DNA of 64,000 nt from Leucobacter coleopterorum (GTDB lineage Bacteria; Actinomycetota; Actinomycetes; Actinomycetales; Microbacteriaceae), in NCBI RefSeq assembly GCF_011382985.1, contig NZ_CP049933.1, forward strand, positions 3,151,552-3,215,551, read 5' to 3'. Below the pieces are notes generated by a model. It saw only the letters and a program-made list of their open reading frames with translations. It searched no databases and was not told the DNA's origin. A program made the translations under genes and the position numbers. Shown in pieces: positions 10,177-20,878 of the stretch; position 1 is the stretch's first letter; each line of letters starts with the position of its first letter.

Positions 10177-10414
10177 TCCAACGCAGAAATAGTGGGCGGT
10201 GTCGGGCTTAGTGCGCTCTGTTCGGCACCGTCTGCCATTGCTTTGGGGCCAAGTCGAAACTCGTCGGTTTCAACTTTTGTGACGCTCGTGTAGGTCGTGC
10301 GGAAGCAGGGAGCACCGTGAGAAACTGGCACGCATCACGAACCTCCGCGATCCTCGATCCCATCGGGGCCGAGGACCGGGCGCACCCGGATCAGCGGAGA
10401 ACGCGACCGTAACA

Positions 10415-11224
10415 CTAGCCGCGCTGCGCCAAGAACTCCGACAGCACAGCAATCCACTCCTCGAACGCATCGAGGTGCGCGTCGTGGGTCCCCTCCGCAA
10501 GATCCACACGCGTCACATTGCGACCGCGCGACACAAAGCGTTGTTTCTGCTCTTCCGTGAACATTCCGCCTTTGGCATATACAGCAAGGGTTGGTGCCTC
10601 AACGCTTTCCCATTCTTCCCAGCGCGGCACCGCAACCGCCCGAATCGTGTCGACCATCACGTCAGCATGAAAGCGCGGATACAGCCCGTCGGGTCGCTGT
10701 TCCAGGTCCGCCGTCCACGCCTGTGCAAGCGCACCATCGCCGAGGTGAGCAAGCGCGGCCTCACGATCAGCAAAAGGCACGGGCCACGCCCGCAGCCAGT
10801 CGCCGAGGTCTTTGTGCTCTTCGGCTGATCCGCTCCCCTCGTCGCACTCGAGCAGCACAAGACGGCGAACCTTCTCGGGGTGAGCAGCAGCAACCAACAT
10901 CGCGGTGTGAGCTCCCATCGATTGGCCGACCAGGTCGACGGGTGCGGTGATCCCGAGCTCAGCCACCGCGTCAATCACGGCAGCTACGTCGCTCACAAAA
11001 GCCTCGCGCGAAAGGTCGCTTGGGGTTCGGGTGCTGCGGCCGTGCCCGCGCTGGTCGACAAGCACAACCCTTCGACCGCCGAGCGCTCGCGCTGTGGGCA
11101 GGTGTTCGCGACTGCTTCCGGCAAGTCCGTGAAGGATCACAACGGCGGGATCAGCACCCTCGAACACCGTATAAGAGATGACCGTGCCGTCAGGGGTTGT
11201 GAGGGTGTGCGTCGTCGGTTCCAC
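10415..11224 (-). CDS. Alpha/beta-fold hydrolase
   Basis: The product has 269 aa, a usual length for a single-domain alpha/beta hydrolase. Visible motifs: the oxyanion region VILHGLAGSSREH near residue 30, DQRGHGRST, the nucleophile elbow GQSMG (serine near residue 105) and the histidine in EGTHDAHLDAFEEW near the C-terminus. The substrate cannot be predicted; these enzymes hydrolyse esters, lactones or peptides. There is no signal peptide, so it is cytoplasmic. It lies downstream of the aldehyde dehydrogenase gene on the same strand but is separated from it by a strong hairpin terminator, so it is probably transcribed alone. ATG at 11224 is the only good start. Confidence 0.88.
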   Translation of the reverse strand: MEPTTHTLTTPDGTVISYTVFEGADPAVVILHGLAGSSREHLPTARALGGRRVVLVDQRGHGRSTRTPSDLSREAFVSDVAAVIDAVAELGITAPVDLVGQSMGAHTAMLVAAAHPEKVRRLVLLECDEGSGSAEEHKDLGDWLRAWPVPFADREAALAHLGDGALAQAWTADLEQRPDGLYPRFHADVMVDTIRAVAVPRWEEWESVEAPTLAVYAKGGMFTEEQKQRFVSRGRNVTRVDLAEGTHDAHLDAFEEWIAVLSEFLAQRG

Positions 11225-11245
11225 TCGCTGATCTTATCGACAGCA

Positions 11246-11273
11246 AAGGGCCGCGGAAAACCCCGCGGCCCTT
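11246..11273 (-). terminator. Intrinsic terminator of the aldehyde dehydrogenase gene
   Basis: A perfect 11-bp GC-rich stem (AAGGGCCGCGG at 11246-11256 paired with 11263-11273) with a 6-base loop. On the minus strand it ends in a short T run. It lies 20 bases past the dehydrogenase stop. Confidence 0.85.
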
Positions 11274-11292
11274 AAGCAGTACGCGCTAGAAG

Positions 11293-12669
11293 CTACGCCG
11301 ACACGAAGAACAGGCGCTTGTTGGCGAACTCGCCAATGCCGAGCGGGCCCATTTCGCGGCCGAAGCCGGAGCGCTTCACGCCACCGAAGGGAATCTCGGC
11401 GGCCTCAGCTGCAATCGTGTTGACGTGGCTCATGCCAACCTCGAGCTGCGAGGCGACGCGAGTCGCGCGGGCCTCGTCAGTCGAGAACACCGAGCCACCG
11501 AGGCCAAGCGCGCAGTCGTTCGCAAGCTCAAGTGCCTCTTCGTCGCTCGACACCTTGTATACGGTCGCGACGGGCCCAAAGATCTCTTCGCCATACGACT
11601 CGGAGTCGCGGGGCACGTCAACGAGCACCGCGGGTGAGTAGTGTGCACCAAGTCCGTCAGAGAGCACTCCACCAGCCACAAGCGTCGCGCCCTCGGAGAC
11701 AGCCTTCTGCACCTGTGCGTTGACGGTTTCGGCGGCCGCACGGGTCGAAAGCGGCACGTACTCACCCTCGGCGAGGTTCAGCTGATCCCCCGGCACGAGG
11801 CCGGTTGCGAGCTTCTTCAGTTCGGCAACAAACTCGTCGTAGATGGTGTCCATTACGATGAGGCGCTTGTTCGAGTTGCACACCTGACCGACGTTGTAGA
11901 CGCGGAAATCCCACGCTTCCTTGGCCACGGCAGCAACGTCGTCGGCATCGAGCACCACCATCGGGTCGATGCCACCCAGCTCAAGCACACACTTCTTCAG
12001 GTGCGCGCCAGCCTGTGCGCCGATGATCGCTCCAGCCCGCTCGGAGCCGGTCAGCGACACGCCCTGCACGCGAGGGTCGGCGATGATCGTTGCGATCTGG
12101 TCGTGCGAGGCAAACACATTCTGGTAGCCACCGACGGGCACACCCGCCTGCTCCATGATTTCCTGGATCGTCAGAGCAGAGCGCGCGCAGATATCGGCGT
12201 GCTTCAAAAGAATTGTGTTGCCGAGCAGCAGGTTTGGCGCCGCAAAACGGGCGACCTGATAGTACGGAAAGTTCCACGGCATCACACCGAGCAGCGTGCC
12301 AACCGGACGGTGCTCGATGTAGGCCTTGCCCGGCACGGTGCTCGGAATCTCGTAGTCGGTAATCAGGCTCGGCCCGTGCACCGCGTAATACTCGATGATG
12401 TCGCGGGCAAACTCCACCTCGTCAATCGACTCAGCGATCGACTTGCCCATTTCGGTCGCGATGATTCGCGCAAGTTCTTCCTTGCGCTCCTCAAAGATCT
12501 CAGCGACTCGCTTGACCACGGCGGCGCGATCCTGCACGCTCCGCTCGCGCCATTCCCGGTACACCGCATCGGCATCAGCAAGCGTCTGCTCGATCTGTGC
12601 ATCGGTTGCGGCCTCGAACGTTTCGAGAATCTCGCCGGTGGCGGGATTCTGAACCCGGTACTTAGACAT
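11293..12669 (-). CDS. NAD(P)-dependent aldehyde dehydrogenase, succinate-semialdehyde dehydrogenase type
   Basis: The product has 458 aa. It shows the ALDH active site: general base E230 in LELGG and nucleophile C264 in GQVCNSNKR, plus the MPWNFPYYQV and SLTGSERAG cofactor-binding segments. The length and the VCNSNKR context match the GabD1 group, which oxidises succinate semialdehyde to succinate in the GABA/2-oxoglutarate bypass (family knowledge). The exact substrate is inferred. ATG 12669 is preceded by GGAGGAAG, a strong ribosome-binding site. The gene is divergent from a histidine kinase gene and ends at a hairpin terminator, so it is monocistronic. Confidence 0.9.
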   Translation of the reverse strand: MSKYRVQNPATGEILETFEAATDAQIEQTLADADAVYREWRERSVQDRAAVVKRVAEIFEERKEELARIIATEMGKSIAESIDEVEFARDIIEYYAVHGPSLITDYEIPSTVPGKAYIEHRPVGTLLGVMPWNFPYYQVARFAAPNLLLGNTILLKHADICARSALTIQEIMEQAGVPVGGYQNVFASHDQIATIIADPRVQGVSLTGSERAGAIIGAQAGAHLKKCVLELGGIDPMVVLDADDVAAVAKEAWDFRVYNVGQVCNSNKRLIVMDTIYDEFVAELKKLATGLVPGDQLNLAEGEYVPLSTRAAAETVNAQVQKAVSEGATLVAGGVLSDGLGAHYSPAVLVDVPRDSESYGEEIFGPVATVYKVSSDEEALELANDCALGLGGSVFSTDEARATRVASQLEVGMSHVNTIAAEAAEIPFGGVKRSGFGREMGPLGIGEFANKRLFFVSA

Positions 12670-12743
12670 GCATATCTTCCTCCAGAGTAGGGAATATTGG
12701 CCGCGCCAACGTGTCTATTCGTGAAGCGAGCCACTTGAAAGCT

Positions 12744-12760
12744 ATCACCCGAAGGGTGCA
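12744..12760. promoter_or_regulatory. Palindromic operator candidate, copy A
   Basis: ATCACCC GAA GGGTGCA, with perfect 5-bp arms CACCC/GGGTG. It lies in the divergent gap upstream of the 12833 histidine kinase. Related palindromes lie upstream of mmpL (19172) and of the second kinase (23483), which suggests a shared regulator. Confidence 0.5.
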
Positions 12761-12832
12761 ATTACTCTGGCGGCCTGCCGTGGTGAAGAGTTGAGTATCC
12801 CGCTTGCACCCTGAGCCAGGCATACTTAGACC

Positions 12833-14094
12833 ATGGGTCGTCAGCCAGAGACAGCAGGGGAATTTCGGTCACTCGAAATCCTCAGCATTCGCCCACCAAG
12901 CCGATGGGTCACCGACATCTTGCTTGCGCTGCTGATCATCGGATTCTCTGTCGCACCGATGCCTGGCGAGGGGGTTCTTCGCCCCGAACCACTGACACTG
13001 GTGTTTGTCGGGCTTGCGATCTCACTGCTGCCACTTCGGAGGCGCTTCCCGGCGACAACGCTCGTGTTGTCAGTCGCCTTTTTTACGGTGGTTGCGCTGG
13101 ATGGCATCATGTCGGCAGGTTCAGCGATGGCCGTCGCAATCATGGTGTTCAACTACAACAATCGCTTGCCACGTCGACGCGGCATGATCGTCGCACTCGC
13201 GATCATCACGCTGATACTTGCACTGAGCATTCCTTCAATACTTGCGGACGACTTCAGCCCCGTGTGGTGCAATTCATGTTGACCGTCGGCATCGCTGCTG
13301 CGGCCGGAGATGCAACACGATCTCGGAGAGAAATCATCGCCGCAATGACCGAGCGGGCACGGCGGGCAGAAGAAACGCGCGAGGCCGAGGCGAAGCGGCG
13401 TGTGAGCGAAGAGCGGCTGCGCATCGCTCGGGATCTGCACGATGTTGTCGCCCACCAGATCGCTGTCATCAGCTTGAACGCCGGGGTTGCCACGTCTGCA
13501 GTCGACACCGCACCAGACAAAGCCAAGGCTTCACTGGCCACAATACGTGAGGCATCTCGTTTGGTGCTCAGTGAAATTGGCGATCTCATGGCGATGCTCC
13601 GCAGCGACAATGACGGTTCCGTCTCTGCCGCGACCTCACCGCAGTACGGTCTCGATCAGTTGGACTCACTCATCACTCAATTCGCCGCATCAGGGCTGGA
13701 TGTCACCGTGCGCCGCGAAGGGGATCTCACCAGCGCCATCGCAGCGGCAAGCACTGCGACCGACAACGGGCTGAGCCTTCAAGCCAGTTCCGTCACCTAC
13801 CGCGTCATTCAAGAGGCGCTCACCAACGCCCACAAGCACGGCTCCGACCACCGCGCGCACCTGCTGGTTGCGGTCGATGACCACGAACTCAGGATCGTGA
13901 TCACAAACCCCTTTGCGGCGGATGATCCCGGTCCAAACCCAACCGCTTCGCCCACTCCTCGCGGTGCTGGGCTCGGTCTGATCGGAGTGCGCGAGCGTGT
14001 CGCATCCGTGCGAGGTCAGGTCGAAGCGGGGCCCGTGCCCGGAGGCTGGCGCGTAGCCGCGAGCATTCCACTCTCGAAGGAGACCCTCACGTGA
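12833..14094 (+). CDS. Two-component sensor histidine kinase, NarL-partner type (frameshifted)
   Basis: The N-terminal 140 residues form about four membrane helices (DILLALLIIGF, LVFVGLAISLL, and two more). The frame then breaks at the C run 13258-13261. Adding one C joins LADDFSP to RVVQFMLTVG and gives about 420 aa. The C-terminal part has a HisKA_3 dimerisation motif, LRIARDLHDVVAHQIAVIS, with the phospho-accepting histidine, and a HATPase ending GAGLGLIGVRERV. It senses an unknown, probably envelope-related signal and phosphorylates the response regulator encoded next (GTG start overlapping its stop by 4 bases). The MacB-like ABC exporter downstream is a likely target. I judge the break to be a sequence error, because everything else is intact. 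Confidence 0.88.
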
Positions 14095-14792
14095 TCGACG
14101 TTCTTGTGGTTGACGACCAATCACTCATTCGTCAGGCGGTCAGCGAAATTCTGGCGGCAGAAGACGGCATCAGCGTTGTCGCGCAGGCAAACAACGGTGC
14201 CGAGGCGGTGCGCCTCGCCGCAACGCTGCAGCCCGACGTGGTACTCATGGATATTCGGATGCCCGAGATGGACGGCATCACCGCGACCTCTCTGATCTGT
14301 GCTGATTCATCCAACCGCGCTGAATCGGTCACACCAGCGGGTGCGGTGTCCGAGCGAACACGCGTGCTGATCCTGACCACCTTTGAAGAGGACGAGTACG
14401 TGGTGTCGGCGCTGCGAGCTGGCGCGAGCGGGTTTATTGGCAAGGGATCCGAGCCCGAAGACATCTGCCGTGCCGTGCGCGCGATTGCCGAGGGGGACGC
14501 ACTGCTCTCGCCCGCGGCGACGCGCGCGCTGATCAGCAGGCATCTGTCGGCCGCGCCCTCTGTGCAATCGCGGACGGCTGTCGAGCTTGAGCACCTGACT
14601 GAGCGGGAGCGGGAAGTGCTACTGTGTGTTGCGCGGGGCCAGTCGAACCAAGAGATCGCCGACAACCTCTTCATCTCGCCGCACACCGCAAAAACTCACG
14701 TCAACCGCATTATGGCGAAGCTCAACGCACACGACCGCGCCCAGTTGGTGATCGTGGGCTACGAGACCGGATTGATCGCACCGGGCGGCTAA
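14091..14792 (+). CDS. LuxR/NarL-family response regulator
   Basis: The product has 233 aa. The receiver domain has the acidic pair DD near residue 8, phospho-acceptor D54 (VLMDIRMPEMDG) and a KG-type lysine in GFIGKGSEPEDI. The C-terminal LuxR helix-turn-helix is clear: LTEREREVLLCVARGQSN and AKTHVNRIMAKL. The GTG start overlaps the kinase stop, showing translational coupling with its partner. A loop after the phosphorylation site (ICADSSNRAESVTPAGAVSE) is longer than in most family members; such inserts are found in actinobacteria. The gene targets are unknown; the ABC exporter 100 bases downstream and the ATCACCC palindromes are candidates. Confidence 0.93.
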   Translation: MIDVLVVDDQSLIRQAVSEILAAEDGISVVAQANNGAEAVRLAATLQPDVVLMDIRMPEMDGITATSLICADSSNRAESVTPAGAVSERTRVLILTTFEEDEYVVSALRAGASGFIGKGSEPEDICRAVRAIAEGDALLSPAATRALISRHLSAAPSVQSRTAVELEHLTEREREVLLCVARGQSNQEIADNLFISPHTAKTHVNRIMAKLNAHDRAQLVIVGYETGLIAPGG

Positions 14793-14896
14793 TCACTCTC
14801 TAAGTTCTATTCTGAAGTGCAACATACCGCGGATGCTGTACCCGGAATGACCCGGCCGGGGACGCGGGATCGGGGCGAACACGCGATTCTGGGATC

Positions 14897-15625
14897 ATGA
14901 ACACATCTGATACCCAAACGAAACCGATCCTCGCGGTTTCTCACGTGAATAAAACCTACGGCCAGGGCGCAAACCGCTTCGAGGCGCTCAAAGATGTCAG
15001 CTTCACGATTCGTGAGGGTGAGAGCGTCGCGATTGTGGGTAAAAGCGGCTCAGGCAAGTCAACGCTCATGCACGTGCTCGCGCTGCTCGACGCACCAGAC
15101 AGCGGCACAATTGAGTTGGAGGGAGTCGACACGCACACCCTCAAGGGTGCCAAGCTGAACCGCACGCGCAATAAGACGTTTGGGTTTGTGTTTCAGCAGT
15201 TCTTTTTGACGGGCAACGAGAGTGTGCTCGACAACGTCATCTTGCCGCTCAAGATTGCTGGGGTGGGCCGCGGTGCTCGCCGCGAGCGCGGCATGGCTGC
15301 TCTCGAACAGCTCGAGCTCGACTCGAAGGCCAAAAACAAGGCGTCGAACCTCTCGGGTGGCCAGAAGCAGCGGGCGGTTATCGCCCGCGCGCTCGTCAAC
15401 AATCCGCGCATTATTTTTGCCGACGAGCCGACCGGCAACCTCGACACGGCAACGGGTGCGGTTGTTGAAGACATCCTGTTCACTCTCAATCGAGAGAACG
15501 GAATCACGCTCATTGTGGTGACACACGACGAGGAACTCGCGGCGCGCTGCGACCGTCGCATTCTGATCCGAGACGGTGCCATCGTCGAAGACAGCGCCCT
15601 CGTTGCAGAGGAGGTCGCAGCATGA
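14897..15625 (+). CDS. ABC transporter ATP-binding protein, MacB/LolD type
   Basis: The product has 242 aa and one nucleotide-binding domain: Walker A GKSGSGKST near residue 49, the signature LSGGQKQR near residue 155, Walker B IIFADEPTGNLD and the switch histidine in VVTHDEE. The EPTGNLDTATG segment is typical of the MacB/LolCDE/FtsE branch (established). It powers the permease encoded next, whose start overlaps its stop by 4 bases. The two together probably export a peptide, antibiotic or lipid, or act mechanically on the envelope. It follows a two-component system on the same strand after a 104-base gap, a common arrangement for antimicrobial-peptide resistance modules. Confidence 0.93.
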   Translation: MNTSDTQTKPILAVSHVNKTYGQGANRFEALKDVSFTIREGESVAIVGKSGSGKSTLMHVLALLDAPDSGTIELEGVDTHTLKGAKLNRTRNKTFGFVFQQFFLTGNESVLDNVILPLKIAGVGRGARRERGMAALEQLELDSKAKNKASNLSGGQKQRAVIARALVNNPRIIFADEPTGNLDTATGAVVEDILFTLNRENGITLIVVTHDEELAARCDRRILIRDGAIVEDSALVAEEVAA

Positions 15626-16932
15626 AAACCCTCGACCTCATCGGCACAGCTATCAGCAACACGTTTCGCTCGAAGACCCGCACGATACTGACAATCCTCG
15701 CGATCTTTGTCGGCGCCTTTACGCTCACGCTCACAAGCGGACTCGGCACAGGGATCAACGCCTACATCGACGACACCGTGAGCGGCGTCGGATCCTCAAA
15801 CGCAATGACGGTCACCGGCACCGCAGAATCCACCAACCCGATTGACGCTGGCGATTCAGGACCGGCCGAATACAACCCCGACGCTATCGCTGCAGCGTCT
15901 GCCGGCCCTCCAGGCCAAACAGTGATCGCCTTAACGCCGGCCGACATCGACACGATCTCGTCAACCAAGGGTGTCGAGAAAGTCCACGCCACCCGCAGCA
16001 TCTCGCCCGACTACGTGCAGGTCGACGGCGGTAAGCAGTACGTCGCAAGTGTCGGCAGCCTCGTTGCTGGGCAGACCACACTGCTGGCGGCCGGTGCAGA
16101 GCCGAGCAATACCTCTGAGTCATTTGAGGTAGCGATCCCAGACAGCTACGTAAAGTCGCTCGGATTCAAGAAGGCCGACGACGCAATCGGTGCAACACTC
16201 ACCATCGGGATCACGGACGCTGTGCGCGGGAAACACACCGTCGAGGCGAAGATTGTAGGAGTCACTGAAGAGGCCCTCGTGTCGCCGCTCGGACCGAGCA
16301 TTCTGCCGAACAATACACTCACGGACAGGCTCTTTGAGTTGCAGAGCACCGGCATTCCTGCCGATCAGGCCGATCGGTATTCAAGCGCAACCGTGTGGTT
16401 CGCGTCGGACGCGACCGACGCACAGGTGTCGGCCTTGAAAGACAGGCTCGCCGAGGAGGGGTTCACCGGCACAACTGTCGCTGACCAGTTGGGCACGATT
16501 AAGACCGTCATCGACGGCATCGTGCTGGTGTTGAATGCGTTCGCCATCATTGCGCTGCTCGCGGCCAGCTTCGGCATCGTCAACACCCTCTATATGTCGG
16601 TTCAGGAGCGCACTCGCGAGATCGGCCTGATGAAGGCGATGGGCATGGGCAGTGGTCGCGTGTTCTCGCTGTTCAGCCTCGAGGCCGCGTTCCTCGGATT
16701 CCTTGGAAGTGCGATCGGTGTGGTCATCGCAATGGGTGCCGGTACCGCGTTGAGTTCTGTGCTTTCAACATCACTACTCGCGGATCTCAACGGGCTGACG
16801 CTGATCGCGTTCGATCCGGGGTCGATCGCAACCATCATCCTCGTGGTGATGGGGATCGCGTTCCTGGCGGGCACGCTCCCTGCAGCGCGGGCAGCTAAAG
16901 CCGATCCCGTGACTTCCCTGCGCTACGAGTAA
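15622..16932 (+). CDS. ABC transporter permease, MacB/FtsX family
   Basis: The product has 436 aa with the family layout. There is one N-terminal membrane helix (TILTILAIFVGAFTLTLTSG), then a large extracytoplasmic domain of about 230 residues. Three C-terminal helices follow, with the conserved coupling segment RTREIGLMKAMGMGSGRV between them. The C-terminal end, ARAAKADPVTSLRYE, is the FtsX/MacB hallmark. It works with the preceding ATPase (overlap ATGA). Transport direction and substrate are unknown. A strong palindromic terminator follows at 16945-16983. Confidence 0.92.
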   Translation: MKTLDLIGTAISNTFRSKTRTILTILAIFVGAFTLTLTSGLGTGINAYIDDTVSGVGSSNAMTVTGTAESTNPIDAGDSGPAEYNPDAIAAASAGPPGQTVIALTPADIDTISSTKGVEKVHATRSISPDYVQVDGGKQYVASVGSLVAGQTTLLAAGAEPSNTSESFEVAIPDSYVKSLGFKKADDAIGATLTIGITDAVRGKHTVEAKIVGVTEEALVSPLGPSILPNNTLTDRLFELQSTGIPADQADRYSSATVWFASDATDAQVSALKDRLAEEGFTGTTVADQLGTIKTVIDGIVLVLNAFAIIALLAASFGIVNTLYMSVQERTREIGLMKAMGMGSGRVFSLFSLEAAFLGFLGSAIGVVIAMGAGTALSSVLSTSLLADLNGLTLIAFDPGSIATIILVVMGIAFLAGTLPAARAAKADPVTSLRYE

Positions 16933-16944
16933 TGCGATCAATGT

Positions 16945-16983
16945 GATGGCCCGGGCCAGGGTAATTCCCCGGCCCGGGCCATC
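16945..16983. terminator. Bidirectional terminator between permease and mmpL
   Basis: A 13-bp perfect stem (GATGGCCCGGGCC paired with 16971-16983) with a 13-base loop that itself can pair. It lies between convergent genes and can serve both. Confidence 0.8.
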
Positions 16984-16993
16984 CGTTCGTGCG

Positions 16994-19113
16994 TTAGCGT
17001 TCAGTTCGGGCTAACCGCCCCGGCCACCAAATGCGATCCCCCACCAGGCTGAACAGTGCGGGCACCATCACGGTGCGCACAATCAGCGTGTCAACCAGCA
17101 CGCCGACCCCCACAATCAGCCCGAGTTGCCCGAGTGTCACGAGGGCAGCACACCAAGGGCCGCGAACACGGCCGCAAGCACCAACCCCGCGCTCGTAATG
17201 ACCCCACCCGTGTGAGTCACCGCCTCGACAATGCCAGATCGCGTACCCAGCACCCGCGCCTCAGCCTTCGCCCGGTGCACCAAGAAGATCGTGTAGTCAA
17301 TGCCGAGCGCCACCAAGAACAAGAACGCGAGCAGCGGTACCTGCAAGTCGAGCGCGGGCTGCCCCAACAGCACCCGGCTGAGCCACGCGCCCGCCCCAAT
17401 CGCCGCGACAGCGCTCGCAAGGTTGACCGTAAGCAGCAGCAGGGGTGCCACGACCGAGCGCAGCAACACGAGCAACACCACAAAACACACGGCCAGCACA
17501 AGCGGTGCGATCTTCCACAGGTCGTCGAGGTTGCCCTGACGCGCATCAACGTCGGTCGCCACCGCGCCTCCAACGATCGCGTCTGCGTTCGGGATCGCCT
17601 GCACCGCCTCACGCAGTTCCGCAATCTGGGCAAGGCTTTGCTCCGTGCTGGGCTCATACGCGCTCGTGACCATGATTTTGGTGAGGGCCGGGGTCGATGC
17701 CGATTCAGCGCCGCCCCCGTCGGCCGTTGCACCGGCCGGATGAGCGCGCACCACACCCTCTACGTCATTGACCGCGTCAACAACCTCAGCGGACTCCGCC
17801 GTGTTCGTAATCACCCAAATCGGCTGCGCCTCGCCCGCATCAAAGTGCTTCGCAAGCACTTCTAGTCCGTTCGCCGATTCCGACTGCACACGGAACTTCT
17901 CGATCTGGTTCAGGCCGATCGTGGTACCAAATAGCCCGGAGGCCATGACCGCCAACAGCGCGGCCCCAGCCGCTAAACTCAGCCCGGGCTTTGCCACCAC
18001 GCGGGTCGCGATACTATGCCAAACACTCTTCCGAGGTGCCGAGGTCGCCTGCTGCTGAGCAGCCTGCCCCTCCGGCCGCGGAATGAACGGCCAGAACAGC
18101 TTGCGGCCACAGACAGCCAGCACCGGCGGCAACAAGAACAGCACGGCCGCGAGTGCAATCAGCAGACCGAGTGCCGATGACACGCCAAGGCCCTGGGTGC
18201 CTGGAATCACGGCGAGAACAAGCGTCAGCAGCGCCAGCACAACCGTGACGTTCGACGCAATGATCGCGCCCGCGGTTTTGCGCCACGCGGTACTGAGGGC
18301 AGCCCGGTGATCGGTTGTAAGCAAGAGCTCTTCTCGATAGCGCGAGATGAGCAGTAGCGCGTAGTTGGTGCCCGCCCCAAACACCAACACGCTGATGATG
18401 CCAGCATCAAACTGCAGACCCCAGGCAGACCCCGCAGCCGCGGTCACGCGCCCCGCAAGTCCATCGGCCAGGGCCACGACAAGCAGCGGCGCAAGCCACA
18501 GCACCGGGGAACGGTAGGTCACAATCAGCAGGATCGCAACAATCGCAATGGTGACGAGCAGTAGCGTGATGTCAGCACCCTCAAACGCTGAGGCAATGTC
18601 AGCACCAAACGCTGGACCGCCCGTAACAAGCACACTGAGGTCGGCCGGCGTGTGCTTCGCGAGCCTGTCGCGCAGTTGGTTGACCGTCTCTGCCGTCTCC
18701 GTGTTGTTCTCACCCACTTCAATCGGGGTCACGAGTACCGCAGCCTTATCGTCCTCACTGATCATCGGTCCGCTGGCTGCGGCGGGAGAACCATCGTCAA
18801 GCACGGTCAAGAGCTGCTTGAGTTGCTGCGTATCTGACTCGTTCAACTTCGCGCCGTCATCACGAGTTACCACAACCAGCACCGACTGCTGGTCGGCGTT
18901 CGGAAACTGCGAGAGCAACTCGGCGGCGCGAGCAGATTCGGAGTCTTTGGGTGCCTGAGCGTTGCCGCCCGGGGCTGCGGCGCTGCCGAAAACACCAAAC
19001 ATGGCGATGAAGGCCAGCAACACGATGGCCAATGAAATCCAGGCACCGCGACGCGAGGTGAGCCGGTCAGCAAACGAAGGCCTCTGGGTTTGGGGTGAGG
19101 GTGATTGTTCCAT
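16994..19113 (-). CDS. MMPL/RND-family transporter (frameshifted near the 3' end)
   Basis: Inner-membrane exporter of the MmpL type, about 706 aa after repair. One N-terminal helix is followed by an extracytoplasmic loop, a block of membrane helices with the family motif GAGTNYALLLISRYREEL, a second loop and a second helix block with GIDYTIFLVHRAKAE. These repeated D-Y motifs are characteristic (established). The frame stops at 17137 after FAALGVLPS, but one missing base near 17143 restores LVTLGQLGLIVGVGVLVDT and a normal C-terminus ending at 16994. It exports lipids or drugs; the substrate is unknown. An ATCACCC-type palindrome lies about 60 bases upstream of its ATG, linking it to the two-component systems. 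Confidence 0.88.
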
Positions 19114-19171
19114 GCTTCCACCCCACCAGTTACCCGCGCTCGGGTCATCGTGAGCGCGGGCGAACTGTGTG

Positions 19172-19190
19172 TCATCCTTTTGGGTGATAT
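19172..19190 (-). promoter_or_regulatory. Palindromic operator candidate, copy B (upstream of mmpL)
   Basis: Read on the minus strand: ATATCACCC AAAA GGATGA, an imperfect palindrome matching copies A (12744) and C (23483). It lies 59 bases upstream of the mmpL start. Confidence 0.5.
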
Positions 19191-19205
19191 GCCGCTACTA
19201 CCGGC

Positions 19206-20878
19206 TCAAGGGGCAGGGCGTCGACTCTCGCCCGGCAACTCCGTCGAAACACGACGCAACCGCAGGGCCCCAACGAACCCCAGCAAGAGAAACACGGCAG
19301 CAATCAGCATGGACCAGCGGGTTGCATCAGCGAAACCGGCCCCGAGCGCCCTCACCGCTGCGGCGGTCTGGTCACCGAGCATGCTCGCGTCGCCCTGAGC
19401 ACGCAGTTGCGAGATGAGCGTACCGGCGGATTGGCGGGTTGATTCGGCGAGCTTTTCGGCGGGCTCCCCCGTGATCCCGACCGAGGACAGTGCCGGTGGC
19501 AGGGTGATCGCGAGCGACACCGCCAGCGCGGCACCGGCAAAGGCCGTGCCGAGCGCTGAGCCGATCTGTCGCACCGTACTCTGTGTTGCTGATGCTTGGC
19601 CCGACGCGGCAACGGGTACGTCGCGCAGCACCGTGCCGGTGAGTTGCGCTGAGGCGAGACCAAGTCCGAGGCCATAAATGATGAGCGGAGCCGCCACGAG
19701 CCAGCCCGGAGTCGTGCCGCTCACGAGCAACGCGAGCACAACTACACCGACTACTTCGAGACCGAGGCCGAGCAGCACGGTACCGGGTGCCCCAAACTTG
19801 GCGGCAAGGTGCCTGGCAGAGGCACCGGAGAAGAAAGCACCGAGAGCCATTGCCGCCAGCACAAGCCCCGCCCCCATTACGTCTAGGCCAAGCGCGTTGA
19901 TCAGATAAAGCGGCAGGACGAAAATAATGGCGAACTCACCCACCGCGACCATGGCCGCCGTAAGGTTGCCCCAAGAAAAGGTGGAGAACGAAAACAGCCC
20001 AAGATCGAGCAGGGCAGACCTCTGCACCCGTTCACGGTGCCGCTCCCAAAAGACAAAGAGAGTCAGCGCAACAGCGGCGAGCAGAAACGCAATCGGCACA
20101 GCAGAGATCGGAGCGGTGACCGGCCACTCCCAACCAAAAATGTTGAGCGCTGCCTTCGGCTGCCACCAGCCAAGGTCTGGCCCCTCGATCACCGCAAACA
20201 CGAGCGCCCCAAACCCGATTGCGCTCAAGAGTGCGCCATCGACATCAGCCCCTGGCCGATCCTTGGCGGCACGGGTTTCGGGCACCGTCACGGTCGCGGC
20301 GACAACAATGAGCAGCCCCAGCGGCACGTTGACTAAGAAGATCCAGTGCCACGAAGCCCATTGAGTGAGCGCCCCACCCGCGAGCGGTCCGACCGCGGCG
20401 GCACCCGAAATGACGGCGCCCCACACACCAAACGCCGCGGCACGGTACTTACCGCGAAACACCGCGTTGACGGTGGAGAGGGTCGACGGCATGATGAGTG
20501 CCGCTCCGATCGCCTGGACGGCGCGAGCCCCAATCAGGGCACCCGCGCCGCCTGACACCGCGGCGAGCAGGCTACCGGCAACGAACACGACAACCCCGGC
20601 AATAAAGGAGCGTTTACGCCCCAGCTATCGGCGATTTTGCCCGTCGACAGCAAAAGCGCGGCAAGCAGCACAGCATAGAGGCTATTCACCCACTGCGCGT
20701 CGGTGAGGTCGAGGTGCAGATCGCCGATGATGTTCGGCAGTGCAACCCCAACAATGGTGCCGTCCAGCACGATCAGCCCAAGACCAATCGAGAGCACCGC
20801 GAGACTCATCCAGTCGCGCCGTGTTGGTGCTTCCCCACCCGCCCCCTGCTCACGCGGGCTCGCCGCGGCAACCATCAC
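19206..20878 (-). CDS. MFS multidrug exporter, DHA2 family with 14 membrane segments (frameshifted)
   Basis: Drug:proton antiporter of about 557 aa after repair. The N-terminal 90 residues have the DHA2 opening: LIVLDGTIVGVALPNI, then WVNSLYAVLLAALLLSTGKIAD. The frame breaks at the C run 20619-20622. Adding one G on the coding strand gives DSWGRKRSFIAGVVVFV, the conserved loop 2-3 motif, and joins the rest (ALIMPSTLSTVNAVF, motif C region). The C-terminal tail is hydrophilic. Its ATG overlaps the stop of the DUF2871 gene by 4 bases, so the two are co-transcribed. The substrate is unknown. I judge the break a sequence error. Confidence 0.88.

Noticed and set aside
12823..12833. Leaderless transcript from an ATACTT box next to the kinase ATG
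   Set aside because: No acceptable -35 element at the right distance; not enough to call.
17056..17865. Open frame of 269 codons antisense to mmpL
   Set aside because: No motif, arginine- and glutamine-rich, entirely inside a certain exporter gene.
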